In this document: one piece after another, positions 15,429 through 24,177 of the stretch
How the letters are laid out: each line of letters begins with the position of its first letter
Numbering within the stretch: the stretch's first letter is position 1
Assembly (NCBI RefSeq): GCF_023701525.1
Contig: NZ_JAMQAW010000099.1
Span: forward strand, 42,153 to 106,152
Direction of reading: 5' to 3'
Length of the DNA: 64,000 nt
From: Streptomyces albipurpureus
GTDB taxonomy: Bacteria > Actinomycetota > Actinomycetes > Streptomycetales > Streptomycetaceae
The notes under the pieces: generated by a model
What the model saw: the letters and a program-made list of their open reading frames with translations, nothing else
Told to the model about the DNA's origin: nothing
Database searches by the model: none
Made by a program: the position numbers and the translations under genes

Positions 15429-16934
15429 TCAGCGGGAGTCGGCCCCGGGGTCACCCGCGCGGCCCGGGTAGGTGTGCTGCCAGGGCTGGATGTCCTCGAA
15501 CACCGCACTGGCGGCGAGGACGTCGCCGTCCTGTTGCCGCCGTCCGATGATCTGCAGACCCACGGGCATGCCCTGAGCGGTGAGCCCGGCGGGGACCGAG
15601 GCGGCCGGATTCCCGGTCATGTTCATGATGTAGGTCAGACACCAACCGAGCAGCGGGTTGACCGGCTCGCCGTTGATGTGGGAGGGGCCCTTCGTCTCAC
15701 CGTCGGTCGCGTTGGTGACCGCGGTGACCCCGACGGTGGGAGTCAGCAGCAGTTGGTAGTCGGCGAACACCTTCTGTAGGACGTCGTACACATGGGAGCG
15801 CGAAGCCTGGTCCCGGGCGAGATCGAGGGCGGTCATCCGGGCACCGGCCGCCACCGACTCATGGAGTTCACGGGGCATATCGGCCGCGTGTTCGCCGAGC
15901 AGGTCCACGCCCTGGTCCTTGAGGTTGTAGACCGACTCCATGTTCTGGACCGCGATGGTCCGGTCGAACACCTCGGTCAACTCGCGGTGGCTGAGGCCGA
16001 AGTCGATGTCGATCTTCTCAACGATCGCGCCCGCGCGTTCGAAGACCCGGACGGCCGCTTCCACGACGGCGGCGACCTCAGGGTCGACCGGGTAGGAGCC
16101 GAGGTCGGGGCTGTAGGCGATCCGCCAGTTCCGCACGTCACGGCTGAGGAACTCGGAGAAGTCCCTGCGGGCTCCCCAACTGAAGGGATCGCGGGGGTCG
16201 GCCCCGGAAAGCGCCCCGAGGCCGACGGCGGCATCCCTGACCGTACGGGTGATCATGCCCTCGTGGACGAAGGGGTTGACCCCGCCGAAGGCGTTGGGCC
16301 GGATGACCGCGGGGACCAGGCCCGCCGATTGCTTGAACCCGAAGACACCGCACCACGAGGAGGGGATACGGATGGAGCCACCCGCGTCGGTGCCTTCGGC
16401 GAACGGCACCATGCCGTCGGCGACCGCGGCCGCGCTGCCGCCGGAGGAGCCTCCGGCGTTCCTGGTGAGGTCGAAGGGGTTACCGGTGGGGCCGAAGAGG
16501 GGGTTGTCGGATACCCCCCGGAAGCCCAGTACGGGAGCGTTGGTCTTGCCGACGATGATCGCTCCGGCGGCCTCCATCCGCTCCGCCCAGACACAGTAGT
16601 GCTGGGGTATGTAGTCGGCGAGCGCACGGACGCCGCCCATGGTGGAGGGCCAGCCGGGTTTGAAGTCGTAGAGGTCCTTCATCAGCGTCGGAACGCCGTG
16701 GAAGACGCCGAGTCGGGTGCTTGAGTCGGCGTTCCGCAGCGTCTTCTCGGCGGCACGCGCCCGCTCCCTCGCCTCGTCGTACCCCTTGTAGACGACCGCG
16801 TTGATCCCCGGGTTGCGCTCCTCGATCCCGGAGATCACGCTCTCCATGACCTCCACGGGTGACAGCTCGCCCCTGCGAATGCGATGTGCCAGCTCGGTGG
16901 CGGGCATAAAGCGGATGTCAGGCATGTCGCTCAT
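15429..16934 (-). CDS. Amidase (amidase signature family)
   Basis: A 501-residue cytoplasmic hydrolase of the Ser-cisSer-Lys family. The catalytic Lys lies in PTLMKDLYDFK (about residue 80), the cis-Ser in GGSSGGSAAAVADG (about 160) and the nucleophile Ser in GTDAGGSIRIPS (about 182). The family cleaves C-N amide bonds of diverse substrates; no GatB/C neighbours exist, so a catabolic amidase is more likely than GatA. It overlaps the amidohydrolase gene (ATGA) and forms a two-gene operon with it. It is closely similar along its length to the amidase at 22396-23931, so the locus carries two paralogues. Confidence 0.9.
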   Translation of the reverse strand: MSDMPDIRFMPATELAHRIRRGELSPVEVMESVISGIEERNPGINAVVYKGYDEARERARAAEKTLRNADSSTRLGVFHGVPTLMKDLYDFKPGWPSTMGGVRALADYIPQHYCVWAERMEAAGAIIVGKTNAPVLGFRGVSDNPLFGPTGNPFDLTRNAGGSSGGSAAAVADGMVPFAEGTDAGGSIRIPSSWCGVFGFKQSAGLVPAVIRPNAFGGVNPFVHEGMITRTVRDAAVGLGALSGADPRDPFSWGARRDFSEFLSRDVRNWRIAYSPDLGSYPVDPEVAAVVEAAVRVFERAGAIVEKIDIDFGLSHRELTEVFDRTIAVQNMESVYNLKDQGVDLLGEHAADMPRELHESVAAGARMTALDLARDQASRSHVYDVLQKVFADYQLLLTPTVGVTAVTNATDGETKGPSHINGEPVNPLLGWCLTYIMNMTGNPAASVPAGLTAQGMPVGLQIIGRRQQDGDVLAASAVFEDIQPWQHTYPGRAGDPGADSR

Positions 16935-18733
16935 CGGTTCTCCAGGTGCTGGGCGAGGACATCGTCTCCGAGGACGGCCTTGCCGTCGATCATGGTGACA
17001 AGAACGTCGATGTCCTTGATGGCGTCTTCCGGGCAGGTCATGGGGTCGTCCGAGAGGACGATCAGGTCGGCGAACTTGCCTACCTCGACGGAACCCAACT
17101 CATCCTCTTTGAAGAGGGCGTGGGCGCCATGGGTGGTGAAGAGGCGGATGGCCTCTTCACGGGTGACGCTCTGGTGTGCTCCGAAGACCTCCCCGGTGAG
17201 GCCGGACTGTCTGGCGATGGACTGCCAGACGGTGAACATGTTGTTCATCGGGCCCCAGTCCGTCTCCTGGCAGACGGGGACTCCGGCGTCGAGCCACCAG
17301 CGCAGCGGAATACCGTTCTCGGAGAACTCCCCGCCCCCGAGCCGGTCGACGAAGACTTCGGAGACCTTGCCCCACAGGAAGTTGGTCGTGGTCGTCGGGA
17401 CGACGCCGAGTCGTGCGAACTCGGCGATCTGCGAGCGGGAGGGGAACTCGCAGTGCTCCAGCACATACCGGCGGTCGCCGATCGGGAATTCCTTGTCTGC
17501 CGCGTTGAAGGCGTCGAGAACGATTTGGATGGCGCGGGTGCCGGTCGCCGCCGTGTGGACGCGGACGCCATGCTTGGCCGCGAGGCGGATGATGGCGTTG
17601 TAGGTGTCCACGGGAATCAGCGGATCGGGGTTGATCATGGTTCCGTCGGGGCCCCGGTACGGCTGGTGGGAGACTCCGGTCCCGTGCCAGTGCGGGCCGT
17701 CGACGCCCACGCTGACGCCGACGAGACCGAGGTGGTCATTGCCGAATCCCTCCTTCCCGCTGAAGGCGACCGTGCTGATCAGCCGCTCGGCTTCGTCCAG
17801 GGAGAGCGAGCCGTCGACCTCGTGGGCGTAGAAGATGCGTAGTGGGAGATCGAGCTCGGCGAAGGCACGAAGTTCCTCGGGCCGGGTGAGGTGGTTCTCC
17901 AGCAGTGTGGTGGTGCCGCGGGCGAGGAAGTCCGGTGCCATCATCCGGATGCCCTCGCGGATCGACTCGAAGGTCGTCGGCGGTAGGAAGGGGGTGATCC
18001 GCTCATAGAAGCGGGAGGGGTTGTAGATCGGCTGCATATTGCGCAACTCGCCGGTGGGAATCCCGGTTTCCCGCTCCCTCACCACCTCGATGCCGTCGAG
18101 CCAGTAGGCATCGGCCGTGACCGAAACGCCCTCACCGCCGTCACCGGCCAGAACGTCGGCGAGGGAGCCACCGTCCAACAGGCCGGCTGTGCGCAGGGCG
18201 AGGGTGTTGAAGATCGCGCTGTTGGGGACCCGGTTGGTGGGCGCGGTGATGTAGACGGGGTGGTCCGGTGCGACGGCGTCGAGGTCGTGCCGGTTGGGCA
18301 GACGGCCGTCCGAGAGGCACTCAGGAACGCGGAAGAAGTAGGGGTGGTCGCCGACCGGAGTGGTGACAATGGCCTGACCGGCCGGCGTTGCGGCGGCCAG
18401 TTCGCCGATACGGGCGCAGATCTCGGCGATGGAACCAGCGCCGTCCAGATTGAGCAGGTGCTTCTCCTGGCCGAAGAGGCCGAGGTGCCCATGGGTGTCG
18501 ATGAATCCGGGCAGTACGGTCTTGCCGTCGAGGTCGACGACCCGGGTGCCAGGACCGATGTGGCCACGCACCTCCTCGTCCGTCCCCACGGCAACGATCC
18601 GGCCGCCGGTCACGGCCACCGCCCGTGCCGAGCTGAAGTCGGCGTCGACGGTGAGGACATTGGCATTGACCAGTACGGTCTCGGCGGGAGTCCGGGCTCC
18701 GCCGCCCTGCTGAGCGGCTGATGGTCTGGACAT
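16931..18733 (-). CDS. YtcJ-like metal-dependent amidohydrolase
   Basis: A 600-residue member of the amidohydrolase superfamily. The N-terminal beta segment holds VNANVLTVDADFSSARAVAVTGGRIVAVG; the metal-site strand is PGFIDTHGHLGLFG (about residues 75-88); later His-bearing strands include HTAATG and EHCEFPSR; a C-terminal composite sheet ends with KFADLIVLSDDP. YtcJ/AtzF-type enzymes hydrolyse amides, formamides or cyclic ureides. It is cotranscribed with the amidase and divergent from the GntR regulator, its probable controller. The substrate is unknown; a nitrogen-containing aromatic or amide is suggested by the neighbours. Confidence 0.85.
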   Translation of the reverse strand: MSRPSAAQQGGGARTPAETVLVNANVLTVDADFSSARAVAVTGGRIVAVGTDEEVRGHIGPGTRVVDLDGKTVLPGFIDTHGHLGLFGQEKHLLNLDGAGSIAEICARIGELAAATPAGQAIVTTPVGDHPYFFRVPECLSDGRLPNRHDLDAVAPDHPVYITAPTNRVPNSAIFNTLALRTAGLLDGGSLADVLAGDGGEGVSVTADAYWLDGIEVVRERETGIPTGELRNMQPIYNPSRFYERITPFLPPTTFESIREGIRMMAPDFLARGTTTLLENHLTRPEELRAFAELDLPLRIFYAHEVDGSLSLDEAERLISTVAFSGKEGFGNDHLGLVGVSVGVDGPHWHGTGVSHQPYRGPDGTMINPDPLIPVDTYNAIIRLAAKHGVRVHTAATGTRAIQIVLDAFNAADKEFPIGDRRYVLEHCEFPSRSQIAEFARLGVVPTTTTNFLWGKVSEVFVDRLGGGEFSENGIPLRWWLDAGVPVCQETDWGPMNNMFTVWQSIARQSGLTGEVFGAHQSVTREEAIRLFTTHGAHALFKEDELGSVEVGKFADLIVLSDDPMTCPEDAIKDIDVLVTMIDGKAVLGDDVLAQHLENR

Positions 18734-19050
18734 GGCATGACCTGCTTTCTACGGGGAGGAGGAGCGGTTCATCCGGCTGCGGGCGTCCGGGACACGGCGC
18801 CGACCGGATGGCCGGTGGCACCTCCGCCATGACGACGGGGGTGGGGCCAGCAGAGATACGGCTGGGCCGGGCCGGCTCAGGCCCCGACGGGACCGCTCTT
18901 CGCCACAGGGGAGGCGGGAGGCCGCATGGGGCTCGTCGTACGGGTGCCGATACCTTCGATGGCCATCTCGGGCATCTCCTTGCTCCGGGGACCTGGCGAC
19001 AGCACTGCGGCGAACCGGTTCAGGTTCAAAGATCCAAGCAAAAACAGGGT

Positions 19051-19136
19051 TATTGATTGCACCTATTTAGAGGTTGCCTAGGAGGAGAACCTCGTGTCAA
19101 TCCCCCTTGGACTCCTTTTTGGTTATACTCGTTGTC
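19051..19136 (+). promoter_or_regulatory. Divergent control region with leaderless promoter for GntR
   Basis: A TATACT -10 box at 19124-19129 puts the expected transcription start at about the ATG (19137), so the regulator mRNA is probably leaderless; no Shine-Dalgarno precedes the ATG and no convincing -35 is spaced for it. At 19051-19070 an AT-rich element (TATTGATTGCACCTATTTAG) resembles one at 21631-21650 (14 of 20 bases). The rest of 18734-19050 shows no gene. Confidence 0.45.
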
Positions 19137-19844
19137 ATGGCGTTGCCTGGAAAGGCCCCCAAGGCCGACACTCTCGCCCACTCCATCGAGGACCTCATCG
19201 CCCGTCGGCATCTGACCCCGGGCGACCACATAGCGACCAAGGACGAACTGCGCCGCGAGAGCGGTGTCGCTCGCGCGACGGTCAATGAAGCGGTCAGGCT
19301 GCTCCAGGCCCGAGGCCGCGTCGTCCTGCGCCCCGGCCCTGGGGGCGGACTGTTCGTCGCCCCGACCGACCCCGTGGTCCGGCTCGGGCAGACCCTCCTC
19401 ACCGTCCACAGCGAACCAGTCAGCGTCATCGACGCGGTCAGCGTGCGCAACGCTCTGGAACCCGTCATCGCGGAAGAGGCGGCCCGCTTCCGCGGCGCCC
19501 GTGACATCGCCGATCTGCGCGTACTGATCGACGCCCTGTCGGACGTCGTCGGCGAGCCGGGGCGTTTCCTCCGGGTCAACTGGCGTCTGCATGAACGGAT
19601 CGCCCGGATATCGCGCAATCACATCGCGCGCACCATGTACCTGGGACTCGTGGAGTTCATCCAGGACCAGGCGGTTGACGTGGTGTCGGACATGTCGCTG
19701 AAGGAGCATCGCCAGTACAAGAAGCACCGCCTCGACATCCACATCGACCTGGTGCAGGCGATCATCGCCGGTGATCCCGGGGCGGCGGTCGACGCGGCCA
19801 AGCGCCATGCGCTCCAACCGATCGGCAGCCCGGCCAAGGGCTAG
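19137..19844 (+). CDS. GntR/FadR-family transcriptional regulator (FCD type)
   Basis: A 235-residue regulator. The N-terminal winged helix (about 8-72) shows LAHSIEDLIARRHLTPGDHI..., then ELRRESGVARATVNEAVRLLQARGRV and the wing RPGPGGGLFV. The C-terminal helical FCD domain (about 90-225) has the metal-site-like LNWRLHERIARISRN and a late His-bearing helix. FCD regulators are usually repressors released by carboxylate or aromatic metabolites. It is divergent from the amidohydrolase-amidase operon and ends in a shared terminator with the FAH gene. I chose the ATG that follows a close -10 box rather than upstream alternative starts. Confidence 0.85.
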   Translation: MALPGKAPKADTLAHSIEDLIARRHLTPGDHIATKDELRRESGVARATVNEAVRLLQARGRVVLRPGPGGGLFVAPTDPVVRLGQTLLTVHSEPVSVIDAVSVRNALEPVIAEEAARFRGARDIADLRVLIDALSDVVGEPGRFLRVNWRLHERIARISRNHIARTMYLGLVEFIQDQAVDVVSDMSLKEHRQYKKHRLDIHIDLVQAIIAGDPGAAVDAAKRHALQPIGSPAKG

Positions 19845-20006
19845 ACCCCGGGTCTCCCCTCGCCGGCGATCGCAACGCCCCGGGACGGGGCACGGTCACC
19901 GACCCGCCACACCTTCCTGGGCTGCTCCTTGTGTGGATGGCCGCCGACCGCATCCTGAGTGGTTCGGCAGCAGGCCTGGAGATGGCCGGCGGGTGGTTGG
20001 GGCGCG

Positions 20007-20042
20007 TGGGACGGAGCGCCCCGCATGGCGCGCTCCGTCCCA
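20007..20042. terminator. Bidirectional hairpin between GntR and FAH genes
   Basis: A perfect 13-bp inverted repeat (TGGGACGGAGCGC at 20007-20019, complement 20030-20042, 10-base loop) lies between the convergent GntR and FAH-family genes. Confidence 0.65.
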
Positions 20043-20132
20043 GCAGCGGCATCAGGCTTCGGCGGTCCGTCGCCGATTCACCCGGCCACCACCGACCCGG
20101 GCAGTTCACCAGGCCGGCCAGCCCGCCAGTGG

Positions 20133-20972
20133 TTACGGGCGGCCCGCCGGTCCCACAACGGGGTTGCGAAGCACACCGACACCGTCGATCTCGACCTCGA
20201 CGACGTCCCCCGGAGTGAGGAGCACCGGCGGCTTGCGGATAAAGCCGACTCCGGCCGGGGTGCCGGTGGCGACCACATCGCCCGGGCGCAGGGTGGTGGT
20301 CTGGGAGATGTAGGAGAGGATCCGGCCGACCGAGAAGATCATCTCTGAGGTGTCGCCGGACTGCATGACCTCGCCGTTGACCCGGGCGACCACCTTGCGG
20401 CCACTCCATCCGTCGGGTCCGCCCCATTCGTCGGCGGTCACCACGACGGGGCCGATCGGGCCACTGCGGTCGGGGTTCTTGCCCAGGGTCCACTGGGTGG
20501 TGTCGAACTGCCGCTTGCGGGCACTGACATCGTTGAAACAGGTGAAGCCGAGCACCCCGCCCAAGGCCTCCTCCTCGGAGGCGTCGGTCAACGTCCTACC
20601 GATGATGACCGCCAGTTCGGCCTCCCAGTCGAGACCGGGCTCGCACGCCGGTACGGGAACCTCGTCACCGTCGCAGACCAGGGTGGACTCCCAACGGCCG
20701 AACACCGTCGGGTAGTCGGGGACCGGGACATCGGCCTCCTCAGCGTGCGCCCGATAGTTGAGCCCCACGCAGAGCACCTTCGCGGTCGCCGGAACGGGGG
20801 GTGCGAACTCCGCCGGCTTCTCCGGCGTCGCTGGCGCCCGACGAGCGGACTCCAACGCGCCGGCGGGGTCGCTGTAGAAGGTGTCGGCGGGAGCGATGCG
20901 GGACACCATTCCCGTCGAATCGACAGCACCGATCCAGCGGTCGCGCCCGTCCTTGAAGCCGATGAGCCTCAT
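20133..20972 (-). CDS. Fumarylacetoacetate hydrolase (FAH) family protein
   Basis: A 279-residue protein with the FAH fold. Key segments are VLCVGLNYRAHAEEAD (about residue 70), the metal ligands in LDWEAELAVIIGR and CFNDVSARKRQ (about 115-150), and TLRPGDVVATGTPAGVGF. Members are ring-cleavage hydrolases, hydratases, isomerases or acylpyruvate hydrolases. The ATG at 20972 has GAAGGG eight bases upstream; an earlier TTG is less likely. It follows the VOC protein gene on the same strand with a 102-base gap. The pairing of a VOC dioxygenase-like protein with a FAH hydrolase suggests meta-cleavage of an aromatic ring. Confidence 0.88.
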   Translation of the reverse strand: MRLIGFKDGRDRWIGAVDSTGMVSRIAPADTFYSDPAGALESARRAPATPEKPAEFAPPVPATAKVLCVGLNYRAHAEEADVPVPDYPTVFGRWESTLVCDGDEVPVPACEPGLDWEAELAVIIGRTLTDASEEEALGGVLGFTCFNDVSARKRQFDTTQWTLGKNPDRSGPIGPVVVTADEWGGPDGWSGRKVVARVNGEVMQSGDTSEMIFSVGRILSYISQTTTLRPGDVVATGTPAGVGFIRKPPVLLTPGDVVEVEIDGVGVLRNPVVGPAGRP

Positions 20973-21074
20973 CAATCGTGCCCTTCTCAGTAGAGGAAGA
21001 AGAATGTGTGCGCGCCATCGCGCGGCCGCCGGAGGGGAGCCAGGGAAGCAGACGCCGGTGCCCTCCGTCGTGGA

Positions 21075-21611
21075 TCAGGACCCCTCGGAGCCGACGTCAA
21101 TGCCACTGAGCAGCCGGGTGTCGACATAGCCGTCCTCGCCGTGCTCAGCGACGGAGAGCCGCACCTGCTCAACGAGCTCGGCCGCAGGGCGCGTGAAGTC
21201 AAGCGCCTCCAGATATCCCTGCTTGGCCTTGAGCCCCGTGGGCCAGTAGACCTCGCACCGGTTCCCGTCGGGGTCGAAGAAGTACACCCCGATCGCGTTT
21301 CCGTGCGTGACCGTGTACTCGATGCGGACGCCGTGCTCAAGGAAGCGCGCGTAGTACTCCAGCACGTCCTCAAGGGTGGGACAGCGGAAGGAGATCTGCT
21401 GGAGCCACAGCTCCTCCTCCCCCACCGTACGGCCGCCGCAAAGGAGTACCTCATGGTGCTCGACCTCGGGTCGGGAGCTGAGGAACACCATGCCGTGAGC
21501 GGAGTCGTCGTCGGTGACCTGAAGCCCGAGGACGTCGCGGTAGAAGGCCAGGGAACGGTCCATGTCCCGAACATGGACACCGATGTGAGCCAGTCGTTCG
21601 ATCTTCGCCAT
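21075..21611 (-). CDS. VOC-family protein, extradiol-dioxygenase/glyoxalase-like
   Basis: A 178-residue protein with one vicinal-oxygen-chelate unit pair. Visible features are the N-terminal ERLAHIGVHVRDMDRSLAFYRDVLGL with His metal ligand, HHEVLL and LWLQQISFRC in the middle, and GVYFFDPDGNRCEVYWPTG, where the Glu of CEVYW is the usual ligand. The C-terminus is an extra tail. Such proteins act as ring-cleavage dioxygenases, glyoxalases or resistance proteins. It is divergent from RidA and upstream of the FAH gene. The Shine-Dalgarno is weak before ATG 21611. Confidence 0.8.
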   Translation of the reverse strand: MAKIERLAHIGVHVRDMDRSLAFYRDVLGLQVTDDDSAHGMVFLSSRPEVEHHEVLLCGGRTVGEEELWLQQISFRCPTLEDVLEYYARFLEHGVRIEYTVTHGNAIGVYFFDPDGNRCEVYWPTGLKAKQGYLEALDFTRPAAELVEQVRLSVAEHGEDGYVDTRLLSGIDVGSEGS

Positions 21612-21630
21612 GAGAACCAACCTAAAGGTC

Positions 21631-21697
21631 TATTGATTAGGCTTGATTAGTCTCATAGTCGCGCTAGGCATTGTCAATGACTGCTAATGAATATACT
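21631..21697 (+). promoter_or_regulatory. Divergent promoter region VOC/RidA with repeated TTGATTAG
   Basis: TTGTCA (21671-21676) and TATACT (21692-21697), 15 bases apart, form a sigma-70-like promoter towards RidA. Upstream, TTGATTAG occurs twice at a 10-base interval (21633-21640, 21643-21650), which fits a regulator binding one DNA face. The first copy belongs to an element resembling 19051-19070 in front of the GntR gene. Confidence 0.45.
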
Positions 21698-21746
21698 TTT
21701 TCCAGTGTCCTCATGAACCGAACGCCATCAGGAGAGGTCCTCAACC

Positions 21747-22139
21747 GTGACGCGCAGACTGGTCAATCCCCCCGAAATGCACCCCGCGACCAGCTACAGC
21801 CATCTGGCCGTAGCCCAGGGGCACACCCTGGTGTTCATCGCCGGTCAGGTCGCGCTCGACGCCGACATGAACGTCGTCGGGCCGGGTGATCTCCGCAAGC
21901 AGATCGAGGTGACCATGGCCAATCTGAAGCTGGCGATGGACGCCGCCGGAGTCGGCTGGGATGACATCGTGCGCCGAACGATCTACACCACGCGCCCGCA
22001 CGACCTCCAGACCATCACCTCGACCATCCGCGAGGCCACCCAAGGCGCGGCCAACCCACCGCAGACGATCGTCGGCGTGACCGGGCTGGCGCTGCCGGAC
22101 CTGATGGTGGAGATCGAATGCACGGCCGTACTGAGCTGA
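21747..22139 (+). CDS. RidA/YjgF family enamine/imine deaminase
   Basis: A 130-residue protein of the RidA/YER057c/UK114 family. It shows the N-terminal YSHLAVAQGHTLVFIAGQVALD, the helix DLRKQIEVTMANLKLAMDAAGVGWDDIVRRTIY, and a C-terminal VEIECTAVLS. The usual catalytic Arg of RidA in the R-xx-AVxxLP motif is not obvious (GVTGLALPDLMVEIE), so it may belong to the Rid4-7-like branch seen in catabolic clusters. A GTG start is chosen because AGGAGAGG lies eight bases upstream. Its position suggests removal of a reactive amine intermediate in the amidase pathway. Confidence 0.85.
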   Translation: MTRRLVNPPEMHPATSYSHLAVAQGHTLVFIAGQVALDADMNVVGPGDLRKQIEVTMANLKLAMDAAGVGWDDIVRRTIYTTRPHDLQTITSTIREATQGAANPPQTIVGVTGLALPDLMVEIECTAVLS

Positions 22140-22176
22140 GCTGCCGTACTGCGCTGAGCCGTACTGAGCTGAGCTG
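22125..22176. repeat. Short direct repeat at the RidA stop
   Basis: GCCGTACTGAGCTGAGCTG occurs at 22125-22143 and exactly again at 22158-22176, with a partial third copy between. The first copy includes the RidA stop codon. It looks like local slippage duplication. Confidence 0.7.
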
Positions 22177-22395
22177 AGGACGCCGGGCCGGGCCGCTGCG
22201 GACCCGGCCCGGCGGACACCCCAGGCGCATTCAGCATGCCCGCTGACAGCGTCACACCCCGGGGCGCAACCGGGGTGCACGCACCCCGCAACACACCTGA
22301 TGGAACATCATCTGCCGTCGAGTCGCCCAACGGCCATGACATGCGCCACCGCCGCGCATCTGCCCGGGGCCTCTTCATACTCCCGCGGAGCCGCC

Positions 22396-23931
22396 ATGAC
22401 CGCTGCCCCACAAGACATCCACCTCACTTCGGCGACCGAGCTGGCCCGGCTGATCCGACGCCGGGAACTGTCGCCCGTAGAGCTGATGGAAGGCGTCATC
22501 GACCGTATCGAAGAGCGGAATCCGCTGGTCAACGCCTTCGTCTATCAGGGGTTCGACCAAGCCAGGGAACGAGCCAGGAACGCGGAACGGATGGTGCTCA
22601 ACGGTGCGGAGCTCGGAGCCCTGCACGGAGTGCCGACGGCGATGAAGGACCTCTACGACTTCAAGCCCGGCTGGATCTCCACCCTGGGCGGGGTACGCGC
22701 CCTGGCCGGCAATGTGTCGGACGGCTACTGCGTGTGGGCGGAACGGATGGAGCAGGCCGGCGCCATCATCGTGGGCAAGACCAACAGCCCGGTGCTGGGG
22801 TTCGGCGGCCTCACGGACAACCCTCTGTTCGGTCCCACGGCCAATCCGTTCGACCTCTCCCGCAATGCGGGAGGCTCCTCCGGCGGTAGCGCGGCAGCGG
22901 TCGCCGACGGGATGGTCCCCTTCGCTGAAGGTACCGACGCCGGCGGGTCCATCCGCACACCCTCGGCCTGGTGCGGGGTGTACGGCCTCAAGCCCTCCGC
23001 AGGGCGGGTCCCAGCGGTCAAGCGCCCCAACGCCTTCGGCGCGACCAACCCGTTCACCCATGAAGGCGTGATCACCAGGAATGTCCGGGACGCCGCTGTC
23101 GGGCTCGGAATCCTGTCCGGCGTTGATGCCCGCGACCCCTTCAGTGTCGGTGGGCCGACCGACTTCACACCGGACCTCCACCGTGATGTCCGCGGCTGGC
23201 GCATCGCCTTCAGCCCGGACTTCGGTGGCTACCCGATCACTCCCGAGGTCGCCGCCGTCGTCGAGCGGGCCGCGGCCCGGTTCGAGCGCGCGGGGGCCAC
23301 CGTCGAGCGGGTGGACCTCGATCTGGGGCTGCACCACCGGGAACTGAGCGAACTGTTCAACCGGATCATCGCCGTGCAGTATGTGGAGGCGACCGAGCAC
23401 TTGAAGGCGAGCGGCATCGACCTGCTCGCCGAGCACCCGGATGACCTTCCTCCCGCGCTGCGCGAGTGCATCGTCAAGGGACTCCGTCTCACGGCACCTG
23501 ACATAGCGCTGGACCAGCGGTTGCGCTCACAGATCTATGACACCGTGCAGGACGTCTTCCATGACCACCGTCTCCTCATCACACCGACCGGCGGGACCAC
23601 GGCCGTCCCCAACGCGACGACGCGGGGCACCACCATGGGCCCCGAGTACATCAACGGCGAAGCAGTCGACCGGTACCGCGGCTGGTGCCTCACCTACCTG
23701 ATCAACTTGACCGGGCATCCAGCGGCCTCCATACCCGCCGGACTCACCGGCGGGGGGCTCCCCGTGGGGCTTCAACTGATCGGCCGGCGCCACCACGACG
23801 GGGACGTCATCGCCGCGAGCTCGGTGTTCGAGGAGCTCCAGCCGTGGCACCACACCTACCCGGCACACCCCACACGGTCGCCCCGCTCCACCGCGGCGGC
23901 GGCCGCACCCGCCCGAGCCAGGCCGGCGTAA
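22396..23931 (+). CDS. Amidase (amidase signature family), paralogue
   Basis: A 511-residue amidase. The catalytic Lys lies in PTAMKDLYDFKPGW, the cis-Ser in GGSSGGSAAAVADG and the nucleophile in GTDAGGSIRTPS. It closely matches the amidase at 15429-16934 throughout, for example NPFDLxRNAGGSSGG, PNAFGxxNPFxHEGxITR and the C-terminal ASSVFEELQPWHHTYP. The ATG is preceded by GGAG at five bases; earlier in-frame ATGs lack a Shine-Dalgarno. It has an Ala/Arg/Pro-rich tail of about 30 residues absent from the other copy. It lies downstream of RidA on the same strand with a 256-base gap. Confidence 0.9.
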   Translation: MTAAPQDIHLTSATELARLIRRRELSPVELMEGVIDRIEERNPLVNAFVYQGFDQARERARNAERMVLNGAELGALHGVPTAMKDLYDFKPGWISTLGGVRALAGNVSDGYCVWAERMEQAGAIIVGKTNSPVLGFGGLTDNPLFGPTANPFDLSRNAGGSSGGSAAAVADGMVPFAEGTDAGGSIRTPSAWCGVYGLKPSAGRVPAVKRPNAFGATNPFTHEGVITRNVRDAAVGLGILSGVDARDPFSVGGPTDFTPDLHRDVRGWRIAFSPDFGGYPITPEVAAVVERAAARFERAGATVERVDLDLGLHHRELSELFNRIIAVQYVEATEHLKASGIDLLAEHPDDLPPALRECIVKGLRLTAPDIALDQRLRSQIYDTVQDVFHDHRLLITPTGGTTAVPNATTRGTTMGPEYINGEAVDRYRGWCLTYLINLTGHPAASIPAGLTGGGLPVGLQLIGRRHHDGDVIAASSVFEELQPWHHTYPAHPTRSPRSTAAAAAPARARPA

Positions 23932-24177
23932 CGGCCGTTCACACGCACTGCTCCGGCCCTCACACATGACGCTCGTTCGACACCGCGAGGGAGCCGATCG
24001 GTCCCTCGGCGTCCCAAGCCGCCGGTGGTCATGACCCCAATGGCCGCGGCGAATGGTCGTAAGAAGTGGCCGCCCCGCCAGGAATCCGGCCGGCCGGGTA
24101 GCGATGAGTTCCGGACGGCACGACGGTCCAAACAGAGAAGACGGAGAACCGCAGCACCGACGACAAGGGGAAATGCC

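Noticed and set aside
18877..19062. Minus-strand 61-codon frame in the GntR divergent region
   Set aside because: It covers the promoter/operator region, has no Shine-Dalgarno and shows no recognisable motif.
22140..22395. Upstream extension of the second amidase to base 22300
   Set aside because: The added 32 residues have no counterpart in the paralogous amidase and lack a ribosome site, whereas GGAG precedes the ATG at 22396.
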